A stretch of DNA of 64,000 nt, taken from Acidobacteriota bacterium. GTDB taxonomy: Bacteria; Acidobacteriota; Terriglobia; Bryobacterales; Bryobacteraceae. The stretch spans positions 1 through 64,000 of the forward strand of contig JAPKYZ010000043.1 in assembly GCA_026394055.1 (NCBI GenBank), in the 5' to 3' direction. The notes beneath the pieces were generated by a model, which ran no database searches, was not told the origin of the DNA, and was given only the letters and a program-made list of their open reading frames with translations. Below, piece by piece: positions 33,668 through 41,937 of the stretch. The translations under genes and the position numbers were made by a program. How positions within the stretch are numbered: position 1 is the first letter of the stretch; every line of letters begins with the position of its first letter.

Positions 33668-34724
33668 ATCCAGTCATCTCCAGATACCCCACGCCCGGCC
33701 CCGGCTGGCCCTTGACGCGCACGGCACCTTCCCAATAGGACGGCGAAAACCGGTTAGTGGATACAAGTTGTTGGTTCTCCATTGGTGTGGAGACCTCGAG
33801 GTCAATGCCCAGTGACGGCACCTTCACCCGCCACTCCAGCGGATACCGGTTCCAGGTGCGGCCGGACGGCATGAAGCTGAACTCGTCCAGCGTCAGCCCG
33901 CGCGCTCGGCCAGCGGCGTCGACGAAGGTGCCATGAGACAGCGGCTCAATCGACCCATCCTTGCGCCGCAACCGGTAGACCATCAGCTCCGTGCCATTGG
34001 CCAACTGGAGCGACAGCCAGTCCCAGCCGCTCAGCTGATCACCCAGGTGGTTGGTGAAGATCTCGTGATCCATCCAGGCGGTACCCGCTAGCTTCAGCGT
34101 CTGCCCCGCCAGCTCCAGTTCGCCTTGCGCGAGCAGGCGCGTGAAAGAGATGTAGTGCGAGGCGCGGCCTTCGCCCGGTGACTTCTGGCTAATGCCATCG
34201 CGGCCATGGATCACCGGCGGCTTGCCGGAATGCAACGCCATCCGCAGGTTGAACTCGGGCGCGATGGCGGTGAGATGCTGGTCGCCGTTGCGCCATTCCA
34301 TCTGCCAGTTGCCATTCCAGATCCGCTGCCGTTCCGGATCGATGCCCGCTAAGCCGGGGCCGGAGCGGTTCAACCGTTCGTAGTGGTGGAAGCGCTGGCC
34401 TTGAATGTCAGACAGCGCCAGATGGGCCAGATAGACCTGATCCACGGCCCAGACATTCTCCGACCGCACCGGGTCGATGCCTTGCCGGAAGAAGGTCAGC
34501 TCAAAGCCGAACGGGCGGCCTTCCGGCGTGGAGACGTTGCCGGTGTAGTACCACCACTCCGTTTGAAACTCCGGGTGCGAGAAGTGGTCGCGCGGAAACT
34601 GGTAGCGATAGCCGGGCAGCGCCTTGCGCCAGGCGGGAGGCTTCGCTTCGGCGCCGGCGGCGGCCATGGGAAGCATAGCGAGCAACTGGCGACGGCTTAG
34701 GCGAGATGGGATGCGTTCGATCAT
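33645..34724 (-). CDS. AttH-type secreted lipocalin-like protein
   Basis: A 359-aa protein of the AttH/CrtC-like double-lipocalin family. A twin-arginine-type leader (RLSRRQLLAMLPMAAAGA) is followed by DHFSHPEFQTEWWYYTGNV, the family signature (about residues 45-63), then GTAWMDHEIF and GWDWLSLQL. It is encoded directly behind an ABC permease with an ATGA overlap, as in the attEFGH-type arrangement. The family probably binds or modifies the lipid-like substrate moved by the exporter; the substrate is unknown. Confidence 0.85.
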   Translation of the reverse strand: MIERIPSRLSRRQLLAMLPMAAAGAEAKPPAWRKALPGYRYQFPRDHFSHPEFQTEWWYYTGNVSTPEGRPFGFELTFFRQGIDPVRSENVWAVDQVYLAHLALSDIQGQRFHHYERLNRSGPGLAGIDPERQRIWNGNWQMEWRNGDQHLTAIAPEFNLRMALHSGKPPVIHGRDGISQKSPGEGRASHYISFTRLLAQGELELAGQTLKLAGTAWMDHEIFTNHLGDQLSGWDWLSLQLANGTELMVYRLRRKDGSIEPLSHGTFVDAAGRARGLTLDEFSFMPSGRTWNRYPLEWRVKVPSLGIDLEVSTPMENQQLVSTNRFSPSYWEGAVRVKGQPGPGVGYLEMTGYDRALTI

Positions 34725-37213
34725 TCTTCGTGCACCACTTCAATGGGATTCAGCCGCGTAGCGATGTGCGCCGGATAGAGCCCGGCCAACAGCGTGGCGA
34801 CGTAGACCAGGCTCAACGCACCGGTCAGCACGGCAACCGGCCAGTGGAACTGGATGGTCCATCCAAAGCTCTGCTTGTTGATGACGAACACCAGGATCAG
34901 CGACAGTGCCAGCCCCAGCAGGAACCCCGCCACATTCGCGAGCAGCCCCAGCAACCCCGCTTCGCACAGGATCAGTTTGCGGACTTGCCCGGTGGTGGCG
35001 CCCAGAAAGCGCAACAGGCCCAGTTCGCGCTTGCGGTCGATCACCAACGCCAGCAGGGCTCCGGCAATGCCCATGACGGCGACGATGATGGCGACGGCTT
35101 CCAGCGCATAGGTGATGGCGAAGGTCCGGTCAAAGATCTTGATGGCTTCGACGCGCAGGCTGCGGTTGGCAAAGACGGCGACGTTGGAGCCTTGGGCTGC
35201 CCGCTCCACCGCTAGCTTCGCTTGGTCGAGATCGACGCCCGGCTTCACCCAGACGGCCAGGTTTGAAGGTGCCGGATCGGGCAGATACTTCAGCAGCGTA
35301 CGGCGGTCCATGATGATGTAGCCGCGCTCGTTGGCGTAGTCGTAGTAGACGCCGATGATCTCGAAGCGGCCGAACGGTAGGGTGACTGAATCGCCGGTGG
35401 TCAGGTGGTGCTTGTTGGCAAACGGCTCACTGATGATGACGCACCGGCAGGTGGGCAGACGCCGCATGATGGAGGCTCGGTCGCCCGACATAAACTGCGC
35501 GCCACCACCCAGCTCGACCACCTGCGTTTCCCCACCCGCAAGCGTGGCGGGCAGGCCATTGTAGCTGATCGGGTAGGCGCGGAAGCGGTCCACGGCGCGG
35601 ACTTCGGGTAAGGCGGCGATGCGATCCGGCAGCGCGGCATCAAACGTCGGGAAGCGGTCTGCGGAGGCCGTGCCCGCGGGGCGCAAATAGATGTCGGCCT
35701 TCAGCTGGTTGTCCATCCAGATCAGCACCGTCTGCCGGAAGCTGCCCACCATGATGCCGACGCTCACCATCATGGCGATGGCCGTGGCGAGCGCGCCGAC
35801 CAGCACGGAGGTGCGGCGTAGCGAAGCGCTCAGGCTACGGGAGGCCAGCATGGCCTCCACCCCACCCAAGCGCAGCAAGAGGCGCGAGGAAAGCCGGTTG
35901 ATGCCATCCACCATCGCGGGAATCGCCATCGCGCCCGCACCAATCAACAACAGCGCCGCGGCATAGCCGCCGAATGGTTTACCGGCGACGGGCGGCTGTT
36001 GCGAAGCGACGAAGGCGAGCACAGCGAGCACCACGGCGAGCAGCAGATCGCGCCTTTGGTGGACTCGGGCGAGATAGTCGCTCCGGCCGCGCGCCATCGC
36101 CTCCGTGGGCGGCACGCCTGCGGCCTCTCGCGCTGGCGACCAGGCCGAAAGCACGGAGATGCTGATGCCGATCGTAAAGGCCAGCAGCGCGGAGACGGCA
36201 TTGATCTCAATGGCGGCCGGGCGGCTGGAGACGTAGAGCGATTCGACCGTCGCACCCAGCAGTTGCACCGCGCCCTCCGCCATCACCCGCCCCAGCAACA
36301 GCCCGACGGCTCCGCCCACGACGCCGAACACGGCCGCTTCACCCAGGAAGGCGGCCAGAATCGCCCCGCGCGTCGCGCCCAGGGCGCGCAAGATGCCAAT
36401 CTCCGAGCGGCGGCGAACCACGCTCACCGAAATCGTGTTGTAGATCAGGAACGCGCCGACGACCAGCGCAATGTAGCTAAGCACCCGCAGGTTCCAGCGG
36501 AACGCCTCCAGCATCCGGCGGTTCTCCTGCGTGCGCGCGCCTTGCAGGGCGACGGTGACGCCTGCGGGCATCTGCTGCTGCAACTGCTGTTGCCATTCAT
36601 CCACGGTGCGGGCGGGCGGCACCCAGACCAGGATGCGGTCCAGGCGCCCCGGGCGGCGGACCAGCCGTTGAGCGAGGCCGATGTCGGCGACGATGATCTT
36701 GCCCTTCTGCTTGAAGACGCCGCCGACGCGGTAGGTGCCGGGCTGGTCTTGGATTTGCAGCGCGATGCTGTCTCCGGCTTTCAGGCCCAACCCTTCGCTG
36801 ACCCAGACGGAGTCCTTGTCGGGCACCGGACCCGCTTCGCTCGTGATCCCCAACTCCAGGGCATCCGCCACCACATCAATCCCGATCAGCGGCACCACCG
36901 CGCCTTTGTCGGGGCCACCGCCCGAGAGCGTGGCGTAGTCTTCGAGGCGCACCTTCAGGCGCAAGGCTACGGGCAGGGTGGCCAGCTGGCCATAGACGGC
37001 TTCGGGGATGCCACCGACGGCCGTGATCTCGAGATCGGCGTCGCCCGTGAGAGTCTCTACCGACGACCGGAAAGATCCCGCTGCGGCTTCGCCCGCCAGG
37101 TCAATGGCCAGCACCACGGCCACGCCCAGCGCCACCGCAAACGCCGTCAGCAGCGCGCGAGCAGGCTCAGACTTCAGGGGCCGGAGGATGAGGCGGGCAA
37201 ACAGGCGCAGCAT
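34721..37213 (-). CDS. FtsX/MacB-type ABC exporter permease
   Basis: An 830-aa permease with two FtsX halves. TM1 (LLTAFAVALGVAVVLAIDL) and a large periplasmic domain are followed by three TM helices around residues 250-360. A central helix pair (about 390-430) joins a second periplasmic domain and the last three helices (IIVAVMGIAGALLALV and others). This COG0577-type architecture works mechanically across the envelope, for lipoprotein or lipid traffic, with the ATPase encoded 4 bp upstream. Confidence 0.9.
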   Translation of the reverse strand: MLRLFARLILRPLKSEPARALLTAFAVALGVAVVLAIDLAGEAAAGSFRSSVETLTGDADLEITAVGGIPEAVYGQLATLPVALRLKVRLEDYATLSGGGPDKGAVVPLIGIDVVADALELGITSEAGPVPDKDSVWVSEGLGLKAGDSIALQIQDQPGTYRVGGVFKQKGKIIVADIGLAQRLVRRPGRLDRILVWVPPARTVDEWQQQLQQQMPAGVTVALQGARTQENRRMLEAFRWNLRVLSYIALVVGAFLIYNTISVSVVRRRSEIGILRALGATRGAILAAFLGEAAVFGVVGGAVGLLLGRVMAEGAVQLLGATVESLYVSSRPAAIEINAVSALLAFTIGISISVLSAWSPAREAAGVPPTEAMARGRSDYLARVHQRRDLLLAVVLAVLAFVASQQPPVAGKPFGGYAAALLLIGAGAMAIPAMVDGINRLSSRLLLRLGGVEAMLASRSLSASLRRTSVLVGALATAIAMMVSVGIMVGSFRQTVLIWMDNQLKADIYLRPAGTASADRFPTFDAALPDRIAALPEVRAVDRFRAYPISYNGLPATLAGGETQVVELGGGAQFMSGDRASIMRRLPTCRCVIISEPFANKHHLTTGDSVTLPFGRFEIIGVYYDYANERGYIIMDRRTLLKYLPDPAPSNLAVWVKPGVDLDQAKLAVERAAQGSNVAVFANRSLRVEAIKIFDRTFAITYALEAVAIIVAVMGIAGALLALVIDRKRELGLLRFLGATTGQVRKLILCEAGLLGLLANVAGFLLGLALSLILVFVINKQSFGWTIQFHWPVAVLTGALSLVYVATLLAGLYPAHIATRLNPIEVVHEE

Positions 37214-37217
37214 CGGC

Positions 37218-37910
37218 TTACCGTGCGTCGCGGGTTTCTACCGCTTCAATTCGGCCATCGCGCAGGCGGACGATCTGGTCGCAGACGACAACTGACTCGG
37301 GCGAGTGCGTGGCCATCAGGATGGTGGTGCCGCGCTCCGTCACGATGCGGCGCAGCAGCTTCAAGATCAGGTCGCCCGTGGCCGTGTCAAGATTGCCGAT
37401 CGGCTCGTCGGCCAGCAGCAGCTTGGGCGCATGGACTACGGCGCGCGCAATCGCCACGCGCTGCATTTGGCCGCCCGAGAGCTGGTGGGGCAGCCGAGCT
37501 TCGTAACCATCGAGCTCCACCCAACCCAGTGCTTCGCGCGCCCGTTCTCGCGCCGAAGCACCGCCCGCGAGCAACAGCGGCAGCTCCACGTTTTCAGCGA
37601 CAGTGAGGTTGGCCAGCAGCTGGAACGATTGAAAGACAAAGCCCACCTTCTCGCGGCGCAGCTTGGTCAAGCCCGCGTCATCCAGGTGCAACGTGTCCTG
37701 ACCATCGAGCAGCACCCGGCCCGAGCTGGGCAGGTCCATGGCGCCCGCCATGTTCAACAACGTTGACTTGCCGCAGCCGCTGCGTCCCATCAAGGCGACG
37801 AATTGGCCGGGGGCGACGTCAAGCGAAAGTTCACGCAGCGCGTGGACCGGCTCGCCGTCGGCCAGATAGTCTTTCGAAACCCGCTCAAAGCGGATGAGTA
37901 TGGTGTCCAA
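37218..37910 (-). CDS. LolD/MacB-type ABC ATPase
   Basis: A 230-aa ABC ATPase. Walker A is GRSGCGKST (residues 42-50), the signature is LSGGQMQR, Walker B with D-loop is LLLADEPIGNLD, and the H-loop His is in ATHSPE. The closest relatives by pattern are LolD and MacB/FtsE-type ATPases that pair with FtsX-fold permeases. The start appears to be TTG at 37910, 7 bp after the aldolase stop, with no good Shine-Dalgarno; translation may depend on coupling. Confidence 0.92.
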   Translation of the reverse strand: MDTILIRFERVSKDYLADGEPVHALRELSLDVAPGQFVALMGRSGCGKSTLLNMAGAMDLPSSGRVLLDGQDTLHLDDAGLTKLRREKVGFVFQSFQLLANLTVAENVELPLLLAGGASARERAREALGWVELDGYEARLPHQLSGGQMQRVAIARAVVHAPKLLLADEPIGNLDTATGDLILKLLRRIVTERGTTILMATHSPESVVVCDQIVRLRDGRIEAVETRDAR

Positions 37911-37917
37911 ATCTAAT

Positions 37918-38700
37918 CTATTGGATGGGCGGAGCCGCCTTCAGGTCTTTAATGATTTCCGTGGCCCGCTCGTAAAGCATCGAGGTTTCATTCGAGCAGC
38001 CCAAAAACAGCATCCCATTCTCCTTCCAGAAACGGGCCAATTGAGTCGTGCGCGTCTGCGTGCCGGGGATGACGTTGTACTTGTGGCAGGTATCGCGAAT
38101 CTGCGTCATCGCCTCCACTTGCTTGGGGTTCATAAAGTCGCCGGGCACACCGAGCGAGATCGACAGATCCGCCGGGCCCACCATCAACACATCGACACCA
38201 GGGACGCTAATCAACTCATCGCGCCGTTCGACACCAGCGGCAGTTTCGATCTGGAAGGCCACCATCACGTTCCGGTTGATGTGTTCGATGGCCTGCGGAA
38301 TGGTCACCACTTCGTAGTCCAGATTGGTGGGCGTCAAGCCGTAGCCGCGAATGCCCTGGGGCGGGTACTTGGTCCAGGAGATGGCCTCTTCCAACTGGCG
38401 CGGGTCCTCCACGCGGGGCAGCATGATGCCTTCGGCCCCGCAATCGAGCGCCCGGGCCACCAGCGCATACTGCATCTCCGCCACGCGCACCACAGGCGAG
38501 AGCCCCACGAGGCGCGCCATGCGGCACAGGTCCTGGATGGTTTCAAAATCGAAGGCGCCATGCTCCATGTCAATAAACGCCCAGTTGAAGCCCGCCTTGG
38601 CCAGCGCATTGATCACTTCGGTCTGGCGGAGTTGCCCGTAGCCGCAACCGTACTGCACTTGGCCCGCACGGAGGGCTTTTAAGCAAAGGTTTTCTTTCAT
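37918..38700 (-). CDS. HpcH/HpaI-family aldolase
   Basis: A 260-aa class II pyruvate-dependent aldolase of the HpaI/citrate-lyase-beta family. The metal and catalytic residues are visible: H47 in FIDMEHGAF, R72 region in VVRVAEM, E152 in QIETAAG and D178 in VGPADLSISLG. These enzymes cleave 4-hydroxy-2-keto acids to pyruvate or a related oxo-acid plus an aldehyde. It is the first gene of the five-gene minus-strand run with the ABC exporter; a functional link with export is not obvious. Confidence 0.88.
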   Translation of the reverse strand: MKENLCLKALRAGQVQYGCGYGQLRQTEVINALAKAGFNWAFIDMEHGAFDFETIQDLCRMARLVGLSPVVRVAEMQYALVARALDCGAEGIMLPRVEDPRQLEEAISWTKYPPQGIRGYGLTPTNLDYEVVTIPQAIEHINRNVMVAFQIETAAGVERRDELISVPGVDVLMVGPADLSISLGVPGDFMNPKQVEAMTQIRDTCHKYNVIPGTQTRTTQLARFWKENGMLFLGCSNETSMLYERATEIIKDLKAAPPIQ

Positions 38701-38854
38701 GGATGACCTGACTAGAGCTTATCGTGCCGGCAGGGCCGGTGTCCGACGAGGACGTGGCTGGACCGCTGCCGCTGGCGTGCTGGAGGATAGATCAGATCTC
38801 GTTCGACATCGGGTTCACCCACATTTGATGACAAATCGGGTGAGCACTTTTCCC

Positions 38855-38883
38855 TTGACCTCCAGTATCTCTCGTGATAGTTT
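38855..38883 (+). promoter_or_regulatory. Sigma-70-type promoter of secreted pair
   Basis: TTGACC (38855-38860) and TAGTTT (38878-38883) are spaced by 17 bases. The gene start at 38943 is about 60 bases downstream, with GGAGG at 38934-38938. This is a good match to a housekeeping promoter in a relatively AT-rich spacer. Confidence 0.5.
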
Positions 38884-38942
38884 CTGCACTATGTAGTCTC
38901 GGTTTGTTTCGCAGCAACCGCAGTGAATGTCATGGAGGTAAT

Positions 38943-39431
38943 GTGACATACGATCGACGATTCTATTCCACTGTCAGCGCGATTGCGCTACTATCTTTCT
39001 CTTGCCTACTGGGATCGGCCCAGCAAGTAGGCAGTCCAGTACCAGATAGCATCGCTTACACTGCCCTCTACCACGTTGTTCACGACGCTCCGCCGCCCCA
39101 CTGGGACCGCGAAACCTGCCAATCGTGGCTGGCTGAACGGGGACTCACCGGATTTCACGCACAGGCGGTGATGTTTGCCGCCAACCGGTACATGCAAAAG
39201 CATGCGGAGATTGAATCCGAACTACGGACGCTAAACAGTCAAACCCGCAATTCACTGGCCTCCGAGGCCCAGGCGCGGCGCTCCGAGATCGAGACGCGGC
39301 GGAGCGCTGAGCTTTTAGCCAATGTGAAGGAACTAAAGCAGAGCCTAGGATCTGACGGAGCGGCTAAACTGGACAATCTCATTCAGGACGTGAAGAGCGG
39401 CATCAATATGAAGAGGAGTGCCATCAAATGA
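38943..39431 (+). CDS. Secreted coiled-coil protein, unknown
   Basis: A 162-aa protein with a signal peptide (FYSTVSAIALLSFSCLLGSAQQ). The mature part begins with a compact domain (YTALYHVVHDAPPPHWDRETCQSWLAERGL) and continues as a charged helix (KHAEIESELRTLNSQTRNSLASEAQARRSEIETRRSAELLANVKELKQSL), probably a coiled coil. GTG 38943 is chosen because GGAGG lies four bases before it. I do not recognise the family. It is coupled to the next gene by an ATGA overlap. Confidence 0.65.
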   Translation: MTYDRRFYSTVSAIALLSFSCLLGSAQQVGSPVPDSIAYTALYHVVHDAPPPHWDRETCQSWLAERGLTGFHAQAVMFAANRYMQKHAEIESELRTLNSQTRNSLASEAQARRSEIETRRSAELLANVKELKQSLGSDGAAKLDNLIQDVKSGINMKRSAIK

Positions 39432-40165
39432 AGACTCTCATACTCGCGCTCAGCAGCTTGAGCTTGCTTGCCCAGACACATCCATTTTCGAACGCGTGGT
39501 CTTACTACACCTCCGCCGTCACCTCCAGCGCCCAGTTCACCGCTACTACTGTGGCCGGAACGGGGGGCACGGCCACGCACACGATGAATACAATCGCCGT
39601 CTACGTTCGGAGCCCCAGTGGGTTGACCAATGCAGCCTATGACTATCCAAGCGGAACCAGCGGCCAAGCGACCACATATCTATCACTCTGCGGCGGCGGC
39701 ACTTGCGAGGATGGTCAATTCTTTATCTCCACCGCCAACACCAAGGAGTTGTGTGGCCAGACAAGTCAGCTTCTCGAGGTGTCGGCGCAGTCCGGTAATG
39801 AGAATCCCAAATGGGTAAGGTGGGTGTCGCCCGTCGCTGGGGCACTGAGCTCGTCTTCGATCTCCCGCACTAGCGGCCCGGTAACTTACACCGGCTCGCT
39901 AGAAAAGTCAACGAGCTGCACTGGTGTCTCCGATATATCCTGTAATCTATGGCCAAACCCTACTGGTATTCAGATCGCTTGTGACCCAAGCTCGTCAAAA
40001 GCGGCCACCTTTACGGGCAATAGTGGATCAGTGCAATGGACGATCAAGACCAACGCCTTAAACAGCTTCGCCGGCACAGCCCAGGTAGGCGCCGGCATCA
40101 ACGTTACGCCTTGCAGCGTTGCCGGTAGTCCCGGTGCCGATGCAGTTACTCTTACCGTGAACTGA
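39428..40165 (+). CDS. Secreted Ser/Thr-rich protein with Cys pairs, unknown
   Basis: A 245-aa protein with a short leader (MKTLILALSSLSLLAQT). The mature chain is rich in Ser, Thr and Gly and has about seven Cys (CGGGTC, LCGQ, SCTGVSDISC, ACDP, PCSV), suggesting disulphides in an extracellular beta structure. No family is recognised. ATGA overlap with the previous gene shows they are made together. A 10-bp stem-loop follows 29 bp after the stop. Confidence 0.65.
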   Translation: MKTLILALSSLSLLAQTHPFSNAWSYYTSAVTSSAQFTATTVAGTGGTATHTMNTIAVYVRSPSGLTNAAYDYPSGTSGQATTYLSLCGGGTCEDGQFFISTANTKELCGQTSQLLEVSAQSGNENPKWVRWVSPVAGALSSSSISRTSGPVTYTGSLEKSTSCTGVSDISCNLWPNPTGIQIACDPSSSKAATFTGNSGSVQWTIKTNALNSFAGTAQVGAGINVTPCSVAGSPGADAVTLTVN

Positions 40166-40193
40166 CCCTCCGATTCCATGAAGCCTTGCGGCG

Positions 40194-40222
40194 GGAGCCT
40201 CAAATGGCGCACTTGAGGCTCC
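40194..40222 (+). other. Perfect 10-bp stem-loop after the secreted pair
   Basis: Arms 40194-40203 (GGAGCCTCAA) and 40213-40222 (TTGAGGCTCC) enclose a 9-nt loop. There is no T-run, so it is either a weak terminator or an mRNA 3'-end stabiliser. Confidence 0.5.
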
Positions 40223-40354
40223 AAGGTCCCGCTCGAAAGGTGAGGTTTTCATGACGGCCATGAAGGCGCTGATCCCATGTATCGGGACGTGTTCGATTCT
40301 CAGCACCGAAATGATCACGGCGAATCGGCCCGGAAGGCTTACAATGACAGGATC

Positions 40355-41935
40355 ATGCTGACGCGGCGCAACTTTATCGCCACATCCTCGGGAATGCTTG
40401 CGGGAGGGGCCCTGGCGGGCAACCTTTTCGCGGATACCAAGGGTTCCAAGACTCCCAACGCCGAGCTGGAAAAGCTGGCGGACAATGCTCTGCGGGAGGC
40501 CAAGAAACTGAAGGCCACCTACTGCGACATCCGCATCGTCCGCCTGCGGGACCAGCGGGTGAGCCTGCGTGTCTCGCGCGAACGCGGCACGGGGCGCATC
40601 CTCTCCGTTCCCGGCGTGGCGGAGGATTCGAGTTTTGGCTTCGGCGTGCGCGTCATCGTCAATGGCGCCTGGGGCTTTGCGGCATCGCCCATCGTGACGG
40701 CGGAAGAGATCGCCCGCATCACCGGTGAGGCCGTCATTATCGCCAAGGCCAACGCCACCATCCAACCGAAGCCGGTGAAGCTGGCGCCGGTGAAGGCGTA
40801 TCGCGACCGTTGGGTAACGCCGCACGACAAAGATCCGCTGGTGGTGCCGATGGCGGAGAAGATCGGTCTGCTGGGCGAAGTGACCGATGCGATCCGCAAG
40901 AACACCAAAGTCTTCTCCGGCTCCGCGTCGTTGAGCCTGCGCAGCGAGGACAAGTACTTCGCGTCCTCCGAAGGCTCCTCGATTCAGCAGTACATCATCC
41001 AGATCTACGGCAATGCCGATGCCACGGCGGTCGATCGCGAGCGCAATATCTCGCGCACCCGCAACTACGTGCCCACGCAAGCCTCCGCCGGCTGGGAGTA
41101 TGTGCCGGAGATGAACTTGCCGGAACATGCGCACCTGATCTGCGATGAAGTGCTGCAGCACATCGAAGCTCCGGCGGTCACGCCCGGCAAGAAAGACTTG
41201 CTGCTGATGCCCAACCATCTGATGCTGACCATCCACGAAAGCGTCGCGCATCCGACCGAGCTCGACCGCGCGCTGGGCTACGAAGCCAACTACGCCGGCA
41301 CCAGCTACATCACGCCCTCGACGATCGGCAAACGGATCGCCAGCGACCATTGCACCTTCATCGGTGACCGGACGTCGTCGCGCGGCCTGGGCACCTGCGG
41401 CTACGACGACGACGGCGTAAAGGCCACCAGCTTCACCATCATCGACAAGGGCATCTTCAAGAGCTTCCAGACCACGCGCGACCAGGCGCACCTGATCGGC
41501 GAGAAGGAGTCGCATGGCTGCTCGCAAGCCGATTCCTGGGCGACGGTGCCGTTCCAGCGGATGCCGAATGTCTGGATGAAGCCGGGGCCGAAGGAGACGA
41601 CGCTCGAAAGCATGATCTCTGAGATCGACGACGGTGTATTGATCGACGGCCGCGGCAGCTATTCGATTGACCAGCAGCGCTACAACTTCCAGTTCGGCGG
41701 CGACGCGTTCTGGGAGATCAAAGGCGGCAAGAAGCGCGGTATGATCTCGCGGGTCTCCTATCAGGCGCGGACGCCGGATTTCTGGCAGGCCTGTGACGCC
41801 ACGGCCGGGCCATCTTACTGGCGCCAGTACGGCACCACCGGCGACGCCAAGGGCGAGCCGACGCAGATCAATTCGATCAGCCATGGCTGCTCCCCCACGC
41901 GGTTCCGCAGCATCGACGTCATTCTCACGGACTAA
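40355..41935 (+). CDS. Tat-exported TldD-family metalloprotease
   Basis: A 526-aa TldD-type protein. The N-terminus is a twin-arginine signal (LTRRNFIATSSGMLAGGALAG). The zinc motif HESVAH (about residues 294-299) is followed by PTELDRALGYEANYAGTSY, and the protein ends with a TldD C-terminal domain. Family members form TldD/TldE heterodimers that degrade unfolded or modified peptides, as in microcin B17 maturation, normally in the cytosol; export is unusual. ATG 40355 is chosen because it begins the Tat signal. The partner gene starts 2 bp later. Confidence 0.88.
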   Translation: MLTRRNFIATSSGMLAGGALAGNLFADTKGSKTPNAELEKLADNALREAKKLKATYCDIRIVRLRDQRVSLRVSRERGTGRILSVPGVAEDSSFGFGVRVIVNGAWGFAASPIVTAEEIARITGEAVIIAKANATIQPKPVKLAPVKAYRDRWVTPHDKDPLVVPMAEKIGLLGEVTDAIRKNTKVFSGSASLSLRSEDKYFASSEGSSIQQYIIQIYGNADATAVDRERNISRTRNYVPTQASAGWEYVPEMNLPEHAHLICDEVLQHIEAPAVTPGKKDLLLMPNHLMLTIHESVAHPTELDRALGYEANYAGTSYITPSTIGKRIASDHCTFIGDRTSSRGLGTCGYDDDGVKATSFTIIDKGIFKSFQTTRDQAHLIGEKESHGCSQADSWATVPFQRMPNVWMKPGPKETTLESMISEIDDGVLIDGRGSYSIDQQRYNFQFGGDAFWEIKGGKKRGMISRVSYQARTPDFWQACDATAGPSYWRQYGTTGDAKGEPTQINSISHGCSPTRFRSIDVILTD

Positions 41936-41937
41936 CC

